Shown here piece after piece: positions 33,748 to 43,833 of a stretch of DNA of 52,724 bases. The translations under genes were made by a program, and so were the position numbers. The stretch is taken from positions 1-52,724 of the forward strand of contig NZ_FNZK01000027.1 of the NCBI RefSeq assembly GCF_900109225.1. The letters run 5' to 3'. This DNA comes from Propionispira arboris. GTDB taxonomy: Bacteria > Bacillota > Negativicutes > Selenomonadales > Selenomonadaceae. Below the pieces are notes generated by a model. That model was given only the letters and a program-made list of their open reading frames with translations. It was not told where the DNA came from and did no database searches. The stretch's first letter is position 1; every line of letters starts with the position of its first letter.

Positions 33748-33770
33748 GTAACATAATACAATTGTGTTAC
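33748..33770. repeat. Palindromic 23-mer matching the one across the recombinase gene
   Basis: This 23-mer is the reverse complement of 33017-33039 in 22 of 23 positions. Each copy is itself nearly palindromic (GTAACACAAT, 3-nt centre, matching arm). It lies about 75 bp upstream of the recombinase start and is preceded by ATAATACATT direct repeats (33712-33731). It could be an operator or a recombination core site. Confidence 0.65.
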
Positions 33771-33905
33771 ATCGCTATTGGAAAGAATAATCTAGAAATT
33801 GAGACTTAAGTCAGGGGATGGTTTTGAAAAGCAGCGTCATTGACGGAATTTGGGTTTGATTCGTTACGAAAATGAAATTGTTATAGGGGAATGGAGAATG
33901 TGAGA

Positions 33906-35591
33906 ATGAATTTAAGGGCAAAAATGTTGATTTATTTTTTTATGGTGGTTATGGTAGCTTTAGTGGGATTTTCATATACGGTGTGGAAAGTAAACGATGT
34001 AGCAGAAATTGTCGATACTGTTAAAACACGTGATTTACCTCGTACACTTACGACGAGTAAGCTAAATAACAATGTTTCTGATAAAGTTGGGTATGTGAGA
34101 GGTTATTTTATTACAAAAAACCAGCAAATGCTGGATGATTATAAGAAAATCGTTCAAGAGAATAGCAATATTGAAGATGATCTTATTAATAGTTCTGTCA
34201 CTGAAGATGGAAAAAGGTTAAGTAAAGAAGTAAAAGCTCTAGATGATAAATATTCTTCTATTGCAGAAAACAAGCTGTTTCCCCTGCTAAAAGCAGGGGC
34301 GGATGCAGAAGCTTTGCAGGTTATGATCAATGAAATGACACCGACAGCGAAAGCTCTAAATGATAAAGTAGATGAATACCAAGATTTGCGAAATAAGAAC
34401 GTTACCGCTTCTTTGGATCGATCTGTTGAACTGGCAGGTCATGCGAAGATGATAGCACTTTTTGCCGGAATATTTGCTGCCATTTTAGGTATGCTCATCG
34501 GGCTCTTTTCGGCTCGTAGTATATCGCGTCCGATTAATGAATTGGTTGGGGTTGCACAAAAAGTGGCGGCCGGTGATTTGACACAACAGGTGATAATTGA
34601 TCGAAAAGATGAAGTAGGGGAACTGGCAGTCGCATTTAATACTATGGTAGTGGCATTGAAAACTTTAATAAAAAAAGTCAATATCAATGCAGAACAGGTA
34701 GCGGCTTCTAGTGAGGAACTTACGGCAAATTCTGAACAGTCGGCTCAAGCAACAACCCAAATTGCTACGTCTATTACGGATGTGGCCGCTGGTGCGACCG
34801 AACAAATGGATGCAGCAAATTCAGCATCGGCAGTGGTAGAACAAATGTCAGCTGGAATCCAACAAATAGCGGCTAATGCCAGCCAAGTTGCCGAAAGTTC
34901 AGCGAAGGCTACGGATAAAGCAAAAGATGGTGACCAAAAAGCGGAAGATGCAGTCCGTCAGATGAATCAAATTGAAAATACAGTAAATAGCTCCGCTCAG
35001 GTTGTAGTTCAGCTGGGCGAGAGATCAAAAGAAATCGGACAAATTGTGGACACGATTTCAGGAATTGCTGGTCAGACGAATTTGCTGGCTTTGAATGCAG
35101 CAATTGAAGCCGCTCGGGCAGGAGAGCAAGGCAAAGGCTTTGCTGTAGTAGCCGAAGAAGTGAGAAAGCTGGCCGAACAGTCTCAGGAAGCTGCACAAAG
35201 AATAGCTGAATTGATTGCTCATATTCAAGGTGAAACAGAACAAGCAGTCATTGCTATGAATGCAGGTACACTAGAAGTTAAAACTGGTGCGAAAGTAATC
35301 AGGGATACAGGAATCGCATTTAAGGATATTATGATGGCTGTAGGTGAGGTTTCTGATCAGGTGAAGGAAATCTCATCATCTATACAGCAAATGGCATCTG
35401 GAAGCCAGCAAATTGTCGTTTCTGTACAAAAAATTGATGATCTCAGTAAAAAAGCAGCTAGTGAGACACAAAGTGTTTCTGCAGCAACGGAAGAACAATT
35501 GGCGTCGATGGAAGAAATTGCAACAGCTAGTCAGTCTTTGGCTACTTTGGCAGGAGATTTACAAATGGCTGTTAATCAATTTCGTGTGTGA
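33906..35591 (+). CDS. Methyl-accepting chemotaxis protein
   Basis: About 561 residues from ATG 33906 (GGAG at 9-12 nt; ATG 33891 sits too near its site). One N-terminal helix, a periplasmic four-helix-bundle sensor (about 30-185), a second helix ([19 protein letters not shown]), HAMP, then the signalling hairpin with [20 protein letters not shown] and [16 protein letters not shown]. It senses an external signal and controls CheA. It is a single-gene unit. The ligand is unknown. Confidence 0.93.
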   Translation: MNLRAKMLIYFFMVVMVALVGFSYTVWKVNDVAEIVDTVKTRDLPRTLTTSKLNNNVSDKVGYVRGYFITKNQQMLDDYKKIVQENSNIEDDLINSSVTEDGKRLSKEVKALDDKYSSIAENKLFPLLKAGADAEALQVMINEMTPTAKALNDKVDEYQDLRNKNVTASLDRSVELAGHAKMIALFAGIFAAILGMLIGLFSARSISRPINELVGVAQKVAAGDLTQQVIIDRKDEVGELAVAFNTMVVALKTLIKKVNINAEQVAASSEELTANSEQSAQATTQIATSITDVAAGATEQMDAANSASAVVEQMSAGIQQIAANASQVAESSAKATDKAKDGDQKAEDAVRQMNQIENTVNSSAQVVVQLGERSKEIGQIVDTISGIAGQTNLLALNAAIEAARAGEQGKGFAVVAEEVRKLAEQSQEAAQRIAELIAHIQGETEQAVIAMNAGTLEVKTGAKVIRDTGIAFKDIMMAVGEVSDQVKEISSSIQQMASGSQQIVVSVQKIDDLSKKAASETQSVSAATEEQLASMEEIATASQSLATLAGDLQMAVNQFRV

Positions 35592-35761
35592 TTTGTGTGA
35601 ATTTTAAAGCAAAAGTTTTTTCGGTTATTTGTTTGGCTTGCAGCTTATCAAAGGTATATAAAGTAATATGTTTCTATGTTTGAGCGATCGATGCATACAA
35701 AAAATGTTAAGCGCACATGGAATATTGACAAAACGCTTATGAATATAAATTGACTGTACGA

Positions 35762-35793
35762 AAAAGCACCTTTCGAATTTGAAAGGTGCTTTT
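35762..35793 (+). terminator. Hairpin terminator before the fructose-type PTS cluster
   Basis: AAAAGCACCTTTC pairs with GAAAGGTGCTTTT across GAATTT, then TAAAA. Between 35794 and 35947 I see only a possible TTGTAT-N18-TATGAT promoter and no gene. Confidence 0.78.
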
Positions 35794-35947
35794 AAAATTG
35801 TAAGTCTATAGAAAAGTAATGTTTATAATTTTTGTGGTAATCATGTAAAAAAAAAGAACTTTTACAGATTGTATAGAGTAGGAATGAACTGGTATGATTT
35901 AATCATGAACATATATTTAAATAAAATAAAAGATCCAGGAGGGAAGT

Positions 35948-37921
35948 ATGGTGAAAAGTGAATTGTTAAAAAATATCATTGAGATTCTTTTGGAATGTGG
36001 CAGTTATATGTCCGTAGCGCAAATTGCGGAACAACTTCATGTATCCACAAAAACAATCCATAATTATTTAAATCAGCACCAACTTCAAGCGTTTATCCGA
36101 CCTGTGGTATTTGAAAAAAAACAAAAATTAGGAATTCGACTTATTGGAACAGAGGAAGAGTTAGATGCTCTTCGTAGTATGATTGCTGCTGAAAATATAA
36201 ATAGGATTGTTAAAAATAATTTATTAAAATTATCAGATTATTCTTTTATTTTACAGGTGTTATTCACTTCGGCTAAGCCATGTACTACACAGGAACTTGG
36301 CGATATGTTATTTATGAGTAAAACAAGCATTCATACCCATTTTATTGCTATTGAAGATTGGTTAAAAAGGCGAAATATTCAATTGATGAAAAAAGAAAAT
36401 CATGGAATTTGGCTTGAGGGAAATGAACGGTTCATTCGTGAGGCCTATAAAGATTATTGCCTTAATATTCCACTTAATGAAGATACCTTAAATCTTACAA
36501 GTTTTGATCGATTGGATCGAAATCATTACAATAGAATTGTCATGATTTTTACCAAAGAGGTTACGGATAAGACGATTCAAATTGCATTACTGGCAGAAAT
36601 TATACTGAATCAAAAAATGACAGAAAATTCCTTATTTTATTTAATTATAAAACTTAATATTTTAATTAATAGGATATGTATACACAAAATCATTATAAAA
36701 CCACTGCAGGATGTAAAAAAGCTTCATGAATATTTAGGGGCACAGGTGATGAAAATTCATATTGAAGAAATGTTCAAAATTAAGATTCCTGAAAATGAAT
36801 TGTATGAAATAACAGAATATCTTTTGGAAACACGTTTGCAAAAAAACAATCTTATCGAGAAGAATCCGACAAAATTAAGTCAACCTTTAGCTGAGAAGTT
36901 TTTACAAAATGTATCACAGTGCTTGCAGGTTGATTTAGCGAATGATGAGGATTTGATCCATAATCTTCTGCTACATTTGCAACCTGCTATTCGTAGAATA
37001 AAATATGGGGCAAAAATCGAAAATCCATTGATTTATCGGATTCGACATGAGTTTACAAATATATATCTTGCGGTGTTGACTTCTATTGAAGAATTAGAAA
37101 AATACGAGCAAGTAGCTTTTGACTCAAATGAAATTGGATATATTTGCCTTCATATTGCTGCTGCGATTAATCGACGCGAACGGGGGAACTATATTAAGAC
37201 TTGCTTGATTTGTAATGGGGGTATTACGATTACACAATATTTAGAGAGTGCCATTCAGAAGGAAGTGCGGGAAATTCAGATCGTCAAAACTTGTGTTAGT
37301 GATGATTTTAATTATTTGGCAATCGGACAATATGATTTAATTCTTGATGCAACCTATATGATTAAAAATGATCAGGCTAAATTGATTCAGATTCAGGAAA
37401 TGTTTACAAAAGAGGATGTCTCTCGGATTCGTCATTGGATTTTAGGTAAATTTGTCTTAGATGCTTTTAAAGAAGGAAAATCAGAATCAGAAAATTTATT
37501 GTATTTTAATGATGACTTAAAAACGAAGGAAGAAGTTTTCTTGAAGTATGGGGAATATTTATTTAAGAAAGGTTATGTAAAAGCAGGCTACGCAGAGAGT
37601 ATGCTAGAGCGTGAAAATCGTGCATCAACAGCATTGGGAAGATATATAGCTGCACCACATGGGTCGAGAGAATTGGTGTTAGTTTCTGCTTTAGTGATTG
37701 TTAATTTGAAAAAAACAATTGTTTGGGATGAATATAATGTTGATTTGATTTTTATTTTGGCTGTCAATTTTTCGACCAGTATGACAAATCAGTATTTTTT
37801 TAAAACACTCTATGAGATTATAAAAGATGATGTTCTGATTAAGAAAATAAAAAAATCAGCTAATTTGGAGGATATTAAGAAAATATTGACAGAGTTAGAG
37901 CATCTTGAAAAATCAAGATAA
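35948..37921 (+). CDS. PRD-containing transcriptional activator of the fructose-type PTS cluster
   Basis: 657 residues, AGGAGG upstream of ATG. Order: HTH (SVAQIAEQLHVSTKTIHNYL), second HTH (TQELGDMLFMSKTSIHTHF), two PRDs (AEIILNQKMTENSLFYL region; IGYICLHIAAAINRRERG), EIIB-like domain with LICNGGITITQYL (Cys kept) and EIIA with RYIAAPHGSREL, whose His is the phospho-site. It should activate the genes at 38034-40789. It is more divergent than the pair at 26530 and 40920. Confidence 0.87.
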   Translation: MVKSELLKNIIEILLECGSYMSVAQIAEQLHVSTKTIHNYLNQHQLQAFIRPVVFEKKQKLGIRLIGTEEELDALRSMIAAENINRIVKNNLLKLSDYSFILQVLFTSAKPCTTQELGDMLFMSKTSIHTHFIAIEDWLKRRNIQLMKKENHGIWLEGNERFIREAYKDYCLNIPLNEDTLNLTSFDRLDRNHYNRIVMIFTKEVTDKTIQIALLAEIILNQKMTENSLFYLIIKLNILINRICIHKIIIKPLQDVKKLHEYLGAQVMKIHIEEMFKIKIPENELYEITEYLLETRLQKNNLIEKNPTKLSQPLAEKFLQNVSQCLQVDLANDEDLIHNLLLHLQPAIRRIKYGAKIENPLIYRIRHEFTNIYLAVLTSIEELEKYEQVAFDSNEIGYICLHIAAAINRRERGNYIKTCLICNGGITITQYLESAIQKEVREIQIVKTCVSDDFNYLAIGQYDLILDATYMIKNDQAKLIQIQEMFTKEDVSRIRHWILGKFVLDAFKEGKSESENLLYFNDDLKTKEEVFLKYGEYLFKKGYVKAGYAESMLERENRASTALGRYIAAPHGSRELVLVSALVIVNLKKTIVWDEYNVDLIFILAVNFSTSMTNQYFFKTLYEIIKDDVLIKKIKKSANLEDIKKILTELEHLEKSR

Positions 37922-38033
37922 ATACCTTATTTATGAATTGAATATGGAAAAATTCGAGATCTATAACAGCTTGAATATGGAAGTTACTCTGGCGTATTCT
38001 AAACGTAGAGATGATACATAGGAGGTCATGCAG

Positions 38034-38483
38034 ATGGATATTTCATCCATTCTTGATAAAAAAAATATAATTTTGGCTATGCAGTCAAAGGAAAAAAGTG
38101 ATGCTTTTTTTGAACTTGCACAATGTTTTAAAGAAAACAATATTATTACGGATGTCAAGGGGTATGTAGAAGATGTATTAAAGCGTGAAGCAGAATTTAG
38201 CACAGGCATTGGTTATGGCATCGCGATACCACACGCTAAATCAAAATATGTGAAAACAACAGCTATTGCGGTAGGGAAACTAGCACATAATATCGTATAT
38301 GATTCGATTGATAATGAACCGGTGCGGATTCTTTTTATGATTGCAGTTCCGGAAAATGGTAATGATGCCCATTTGAAAATCTTAAATAAACTTGCCCGAA
38401 AATTTATGGATGAGAATTTTAGAAAAAACATTTTAGCAGCTGAAAATGAAGATTTTATGTTTGAGGCTTTACGTATTTTTTAA
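38034..38483 (+). CDS. PTS EIIA component, fructose type
   Basis: 149 residues from ATG 38034, with AGGAGG 8 nt upstream (ATG 38028 lies too close). Phospho-histidine H67 is in GYGIAIPHAKS and a fructose-EIIA pattern (EAEFSTGIGYGIAIPH) precedes it. It gives phosphate to the fused EIIBC encoded next. It is cotranscribed with the regulator or driven by it. Confidence 0.9.
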   Translation: MDISSILDKKNIILAMQSKEKSDAFFELAQCFKENNIITDVKGYVEDVLKREAEFSTGIGYGIAIPHAKSKYVKTTAIAVGKLAHNIVYDSIDNEPVRILFMIAVPENGNDAHLKILNKLARKFMDENFRKNILAAENEDFMFEALRIF

Positions 38484-38537
38484 CATGTTTTATTATAAAA
38501 TGTTTTAAAATAAGAAAATTTAAGTGGGGGGATTAGT

Positions 38538-39911
38538 ATGAAAATCGTTGGAGTTTCAGCGTGTCCGACAGGGATTGCTCACACCTATATGGCTGCCGAA
38601 GCATTGGAGAAATGCGGGAAAGAATTGGGGTATGAAGTCAAAATTGAAACACAGGGTATTGAGATTGAAAATATTTTAACACCACAGGAAATTGAAGAGG
38701 CAGATCTTGTTATCATTGCTTGTGCAAAAAATGTCGACTTGACACGTTTTGAAGGAAAAAGAGTCATTGAAGTACCAATCGACAAAGCTGTTAAAAATGC
38801 GAGACAAATTATCATGGATGCTGTTGAAGGAAAAAATATTAGTATATTTCATTTAGCTGAAGAGGAAAAAGAACAAAAAAATCAGCAAACAGGTGTATAT
38901 AAACATTTGATGACGGGTGTTAATTTTATGCTGCCGTTTGTTATCGCCGGTGGTATCTTAATCGCTTGTAGTTTTATGTTTGGTATTCATGCCGGTGATC
39001 CGAATGATCCTTCCTATAATATCTTGGCAGCAGCTTTCAATAAAATTGGTGGTGAGGTTGCCTTTGGATTAATGGTTCCAGTCTTAGCCGCTGGGGTTGC
39101 GTATTCCATTGCAGGAAAGCCTGGTATCTGTTCGGGTATGGTTGCCGGAATGCTGGCAAAAAGTATTGGTGCAGGTTTTATTGGTGGATTAGCAGGTGCA
39201 TTTATCGCAGGATATTTAACACTTTTTTTACTTAAAAAGATTCATTTACCAAAATCAATACAAAGCTTAAAAGGCCTTATTATTGTACCGCTCTTATCAA
39301 CTTGTATTACAGGGTTTATTATGATTTTTATTATTGGTACACCTGTTAAATTTTTACTGGATACATTATCAACTTTTTTAAATAATATGGGAACAACCAA
39401 TGGGATTTGGATTGGTCTTTTGATTGGCATGATGATGGCATCTGACATGGGGGGACCAATTAATAAAGCGATTTCTACTTTTTCAATTGCTTTAATGTCT
39501 TCTGGAGTCTATGGTCCCATTGCCGCCTGTATGGTTGCTGGTATGACACCTCCGCTTGGCTTGGCACTGGCAACTGTTTTATTTAAACAAAGATTTACGG
39601 TCGAAGAACGTGAGGCGGGAAAGTCGTGTTGGGTTTTGGGACTTTCATATATTACCGAGGGGGCAATTCCTTTTGCTGTAGCCGATCCGTTTCGTGTTAT
39701 TCCCTCTTTGATGGCAGGTTCAGCGATAGCTGCGGCTATTTCACTTGGTGCTGGATGTACATCTTTGGCACCGCATGGAGGTATTTGGATATTGCCAATA
39801 CCAAATGTCATCGGCAATTTACCAATGTATGTCGCAGCTTTACTTGCCGGAAGTATTGTAACTTGTTTCTGTGTGGCATTTTTAAAAAGAAAAAATAACT
39901 ATGAATTATAA
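38538..39911 (+). CDS. PTS fructose-type EIIBC permease
   Basis: 457 residues. An N-terminal EIIB of the fructose class (VSACPTGIAHTYMAAEALE, Cys8) is joined to a polytopic EIIC with MLPFVIAGGILIA, GIWIGLLIGMMMASDMGGPINKA and ITEGAIPFAVADP. GGGGGGATTAG precedes the ATG. The substrate is a hexose or close analogue. With the aldolase behind it the product may be split directly, although no matching kinase or dehydrogenase is in the operon. Confidence 0.93.
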   Translation: MKIVGVSACPTGIAHTYMAAEALEKCGKELGYEVKIETQGIEIENILTPQEIEEADLVIIACAKNVDLTRFEGKRVIEVPIDKAVKNARQIIMDAVEGKNISIFHLAEEEKEQKNQQTGVYKHLMTGVNFMLPFVIAGGILIACSFMFGIHAGDPNDPSYNILAAAFNKIGGEVAFGLMVPVLAAGVAYSIAGKPGICSGMVAGMLAKSIGAGFIGGLAGAFIAGYLTLFLLKKIHLPKSIQSLKGLIIVPLLSTCITGFIMIFIIGTPVKFLLDTLSTFLNNMGTTNGIWIGLLIGMMMASDMGGPINKAISTFSIALMSSGVYGPIAACMVAGMTPPLGLALATVLFKQRFTVEEREAGKSCWVLGLSYITEGAIPFAVADPFRVIPSLMAGSAIAAAISLGAGCTSLAPHGGIWILPIPNVIGNLPMYVAALLAGSIVTCFCVAFLKRKNNYEL

Positions 39912-39928
39912 TAAAGGAGAGAAAAACT

Positions 39929-40789
39929 ATGCTTTATACAATGAATGACTTACTGTGCGTAGCTAAAAAAAATCAATTTGCAGTTCCTGCTTTTAATATT
40001 GGAAGCTTTGAAATCTTGCGTTCCGTTATAGATGCGGCAACTGAAACAAATTCTCCAGTCATTTTGGAAATTCATCCTGATGAAATTGCATATTTAACGG
40101 ATGTTTTTATAGAGTCAGTTAAGCAGGCTGCTTATGAAGCACCAATACCTGTGGTTATTCACTTAGATCATGGTGCTGATTTATATGATGTGTTGCGTGC
40201 TATTCGAAATGGATATACATCGGTTATGATTGATTCTTCGAAAAATGCGTATCAAGAAAATATTGAAGTTACTAAAAAGGTTGTTGAAATAGCACATGCG
40301 TTGAATGTTTCAGTAGAAGCAGAGTTAGGCACAATTGGTGCTATGAACTATGCGGATGAAGGTGTAGACAATGTTACGTATACAGACCCTGATCAAGCAC
40401 AGGACTTTGTTCAAAAAACAGGCATTGATACGTTAGCAATTGCTATAGGTACAGCACATGGCTTATATCCAAAAAACTTTACGCCTAAACTAAATCTACC
40501 GTTGCTGGCAGAATTGAATAAACGTTTGGATATTCCTTTAGTATTGCACGGCGGTTCGGGAAATCCCGATGATGAAGTAACGAAATCTGTTTCATTAGGC
40601 ATCTGTAAAGTTAATATTTCAAGTGATGTTAAAAGTGCTTTTTTTACAGAATGTCAGCGTTTTTTTCGGGAAAATCCAGATCAGTATGAGCCAAACATGA
40701 TTTTCTCATCGTGTATACAGGAAGCAAAAAAAGTAATTCATCATAAATTTGATATCTTAAATACGCTGGGGAAAGCATCATTGTATTAA
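39929..40789 (+). CDS. Class II ketose-bisphosphate aldolase family protein
   Basis: 286 residues, AAAGGAGAG upstream. Motifs: [54 protein letters not shown] and KVNISSDVKSAFF. These fit Fba/GatY-like zinc aldolases that split ketose 1,6-bisphosphates. It ends the operon. The absence of a 1-phosphofructokinase suggests the PTS product may be phosphorylated elsewhere or the enzyme acts on a ketose phosphate of another kind. Confidence 0.88.
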   Translation: MLYTMNDLLCVAKKNQFAVPAFNIGSFEILRSVIDAATETNSPVILEIHPDEIAYLTDVFIESVKQAAYEAPIPVVIHLDHGADLYDVLRAIRNGYTSVMIDSSKNAYQENIEVTKKVVEIAHALNVSVEAELGTIGAMNYADEGVDNVTYTDPDQAQDFVQKTGIDTLAIAIGTAHGLYPKNFTPKLNLPLLAELNKRLDIPLVLHGGSGNPDDEVTKSVSLGICKVNISSDVKSAFFTECQRFFRENPDQYEPNMIFSSCIQEAKKVIHHKFDILNTLGKASLY

Positions 40790-40820
40790 GTAAGTCGATG
40801 TATACAAGCCTAGTTCAATC

Positions 40821-40872
40821 GAAGCATAGCTATATTATGTCCGTTTTAACGGACATAATATAGCTATGCTTC
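40821..40872. terminator. Perfect 25-bp hairpin between two PTS clusters
   Basis: Positions 40821-40845 are the exact reverse complement of 40848-40872 with a 2-nt centre. TTTATTGTTT follows on the plus strand. It separates the fructose-type cluster from the regulator at 40920 and would terminate transcription, though it is longer and more perfect than the other terminators here. Confidence 0.8.
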
Positions 40873-40919
40873 TTTATTGTTTATTGTTAAAATGAAATCA
40901 ACGAATAGAGGTGATGAAC

Positions 40920-42827
40920 ATGCTGCAAGCCAGAGAATTCCAGATTATATCATTGTTATTGGAATCTGCTCAAGGATTATCAGGTAATGAATTAGCACAA
41001 CTTATTGGTGTTTCGGAGCGTACAATTCGGCGAGATATTAAATATATTCAAACATATATCGAAAGTTCGGGCTGTATAATACATTCCTCTGTAAAAAATG
41101 GTTATTCCTTAGAAATTTTGGACGAAGATAAATTTAATACTTTGAAAAAAAATCTGAATGATTGTGAACAAACAGATTATATTTTAGAACAACTTATCAT
41201 TAACACGTTAAATGATACTTGTATTTCGCAGGCAGAGTTGGCAGATAAACTCTATATGAGTCTTTCGACATTAAAACTACACATCAAAATGATAGAAAAT
41301 AATTTGGAGAAATATCATTTGGAAATTATTAATTACAAAAATAAGGGCATGAAAATATACGGGAATGAAGAACAAATCCGGTATGCTATTTCTGAATACA
41401 TTTTCACAAAATATAAAAGCAGTGTATGTCAAGTTTATCAGCCTTTTTTTGCTAATATAGATTTACTTTTGCTGAAAAAAATTGTAATTCAAGTAATTGA
41501 GCAAAATATGTTAAAGCTAACGGATTTATCTATTGATAATTTATTAATACATATTGTTATTTTAATGAAACGAGCTAGTCTTGGACAGTTAATTATTTAT
41601 AATGATGATCAAATTGCAAAAATAGAGCAAACAAAATCTTTTGAGGCAGCACGATATATTGTTAAATCAATCTATCTTAGCTTTGGCTTGGAAATTAATT
41701 TAAATGAGACTTGCTATCTTGCTCAACATATCATTACTAGCAAAAAATATTCTGAATTTGAAAATATAAAGGTGAATGTTGAAATAGAAAATTTGATAAA
41801 AAATATAATGAATATGATAAATCAAATTTGTGGAATTGATTTTTCAGAAGATAAAACCTTACTCCATTGGTTGTCGCTGCATCTTGACATTGCCATGAAC
41901 CGACTGAAAAACAATATGAATATTCACAATGAGGCTTTAGATTTAATAAAAAAAGAATATCCATTGCCCTTTCAAATTGCAGCAATGGCAGGAAAAGTTA
42001 TTGAACAGGAAAAAAATATTAAAGTTAATGAAAATGAAATCGGTTATATTGCAATTCATTTTGCGGCTGCCTTCAGTCGTCGTGGTAATTTAAAGAATGC
42101 AAATGTAAAAAAAATCTTGTTAGTATGTGGATCGGGGATTGGAACTACAGTTTTATTGAAAGCAAGGATACAAGAATATTTTCAAGATCGTATACAGATA
42201 GTAAACACTATACCTGGTTATAAATTAAATGAACAAATCATAAGTTTGGTGGATGTGGTCTTAACAACAATACCTATCGATCATATCAAATCTGATAAAA
42301 TAATAAACGTTAATTATTTATTAAATTTAGATGAAATTGTCTTTATTGAGTCAAAAATATTTAATAAAGAGATGTTTAATAAAGATCTTATTTTACAATT
42401 TTTTCGAGAGGATTTTTTCTATACACAAATGGATTTTGATAATAAAGAGGATATTTTAGACTTTATGACAGATCAGATGATACAAAAAGGAATGATAAGT
42501 GAAATTGGGAAAGTTTCAATCAAGGAACGAGAATCTTTGTTTTCTACCGAAATGAGCAATCTATTGGCAATTCCACATTGTTTATATAATGATCTTGATA
42601 AGACAATTATACCAGTGTTGGTTTTAAAAAAACCGATTCTTTGGAATACGAAATATGTACAGATGGTGTTGTTAATCAATGTTGCAAAAGAAACATTTGA
42701 AGTGTGGGATACCTTTTTCCCTAAATTGATACACTTTTTAGTAAAAGAAAAAGGAGTACAGTTTTTTTTAAACGGTACATCTTATCAATATTTTATAAAA
42801 AAAATAGTTAAAATATTTAGAATTTAG
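40920..42827 (+). CDS. PRD-containing transcriptional activator of the third Gat-type cluster
   Basis: 635 residues from ATG 40920 (AGAGGTG, 7 nt). Order: HTH (LSGNELAQLIGVSERTIRRDIK), second HTH (QAELADKLYMSLSTLKLHIK), two PRDs (LLIHIVILMKRAS; IGYIAIHFAAAFSRRG), EIIB-like with VCGSGIGTTVLLKARIQ (Cys kept), EIIA with LLAIPHCLYND. Its domains run in parallel with the regulator at 26530 almost throughout. It probably activates the operon at 42909-47612. Confidence 0.89.
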   Translation: MLQAREFQIISLLLESAQGLSGNELAQLIGVSERTIRRDIKYIQTYIESSGCIIHSSVKNGYSLEILDEDKFNTLKKNLNDCEQTDYILEQLIINTLNDTCISQAELADKLYMSLSTLKLHIKMIENNLEKYHLEIINYKNKGMKIYGNEEQIRYAISEYIFTKYKSSVCQVYQPFFANIDLLLLKKIVIQVIEQNMLKLTDLSIDNLLIHIVILMKRASLGQLIIYNDDQIAKIEQTKSFEAARYIVKSIYLSFGLEINLNETCYLAQHIITSKKYSEFENIKVNVEIENLIKNIMNMINQICGIDFSEDKTLLHWLSLHLDIAMNRLKNNMNIHNEALDLIKKEYPLPFQIAAMAGKVIEQEKNIKVNENEIGYIAIHFAAAFSRRGNLKNANVKKILLVCGSGIGTTVLLKARIQEYFQDRIQIVNTIPGYKLNEQIISLVDVVLTTIPIDHIKSDKIINVNYLLNLDEIVFIESKIFNKEMFNKDLILQFFREDFFYTQMDFDNKEDILDFMTDQMIQKGMISEIGKVSIKERESLFSTEMSNLLAIPHCLYNDLDKTIIPVLVLKKPILWNTKYVQMVLLINVAKETFEVWDTFFPKLIHFLVKEKGVQFFLNGTSYQYFIKKIVKIFRI

Positions 42828-42908
42828 TAAAACATTAAATCATAACATCTTAACTATTATGGATTAAAGTTTGATGGTATAAATTTATTAATAAAGGAGC
42901 TTACTAAC

Positions 42909-43394
42909 ATGATCGATCAATATGTTTATCCAGAACTTGTATGGGTTCATAAATTATTTCCCAACAAAGAAGATTTATTCAAGACAGTTGCAAGAAATTT
43001 ATATAATAAGGGTTTTGTCAATGAGCAATATTCTGAAAGTCTTATATCAAGAGAAATTAAGTTTCCTACAGGGTTAGCATTGGAAGATTATTTTGTAGCA
43101 ATACCTCATAGTGATTGCAAAAATGTAAAAAAATCATTTGTAAGTGTTGTTATTTTAGATAAACCTGTAATCATGAATAAAATGGATGATCCAGAGATAG
43201 AAATACCGGTCGAATATGTGTTTTTTTTAGGTATGAACAATGATCAAGATCATATAAAGTTTTTGAAGGAGGTTATTTGTATTATAAAAAATAAAAAATT
43301 AATTTTAAAAATGAAAAAAGCTGCTTCTTCGGAAAAAATAATAAGCTTGTTATCAACTGATTCATTGGGGGGGCGTTTATTAGATCCAGCATGA
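42909..43394 (+). CDS. PTS EIIA component, galactitol type
   Basis: 161 residues with H67 in FVAIPHSDCKN and KFPTGLALED before it, as in GatA. AAAGGAG precedes the ATG. It starts the structural genes of the third Gat-type cluster, about 80 bp after the regulator gene. It phosphorylates the EIIB encoded 60 bp downstream. Confidence 0.88.
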   Translation: MIDQYVYPELVWVHKLFPNKEDLFKTVARNLYNKGFVNEQYSESLISREIKFPTGLALEDYFVAIPHSDCKNVKKSFVSVVILDKPVIMNKMDDPEIEIPVEYVFFLGMNNDQDHIKFLKEVICIIKNKKLILKMKKAASSEKIISLLSTDSLGGRLLDPA

Positions 43395-43456
43395 TTCTTG
43401 AGGTCCATATTATAAGACAAAGCATAATGATCAATACTAAAGTGAGGATGATGAAC

Positions 43457-43765
43457 ATGAAAAAAATTAAAATATTGATTGCTTGTGGCAGTGGAATAGC
43501 TACTTCTACGATTGGTGCTGATGTAGTAAAAGAAATATGTAAGAATTTAAAGATTTCTTCTTTTGAGATTATTAAGTGTACTATGACTGAAATATCTTCC
43601 ATGGAAAAAAATGTAGATCTTATTTTGACAACAAATAATTATACGGGTAAAACGCAAATACCTCATATAAGTATTACAGGGTTTATTACAGGAATTAATG
43701 AAGATGCTTTGCGAGAAAAAGTCAAAAAACAAATATTGGGAATTTATCAACAATTAAAACAATGA
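43457..43765 (+). CDS. PTS EIIB component, galactitol type
   Basis: 102 residues from ATG 43457 (GAGGA 8 nt upstream; the frame is open further up without a site). The loop ILIACGSGIATSTIGADVV carries the phospho-Cys10, followed by CTMTEISSMEKNVDLILTT as in GatB. It links EIIA and the EIIC at 43834. Confidence 0.9.
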   Translation: MKKIKILIACGSGIATSTIGADVVKEICKNLKISSFEIIKCTMTEISSMEKNVDLILTTNNYTGKTQIPHISITGFITGINEDALREKVKKQILGIYQQLKQ

Positions 43766-43833
43766 AATAGGAAGGATATCATTCCTGATGCTTATTCGAT
43801 TCAGTGAAAAATATATAAAGGGGATGTTTTATT

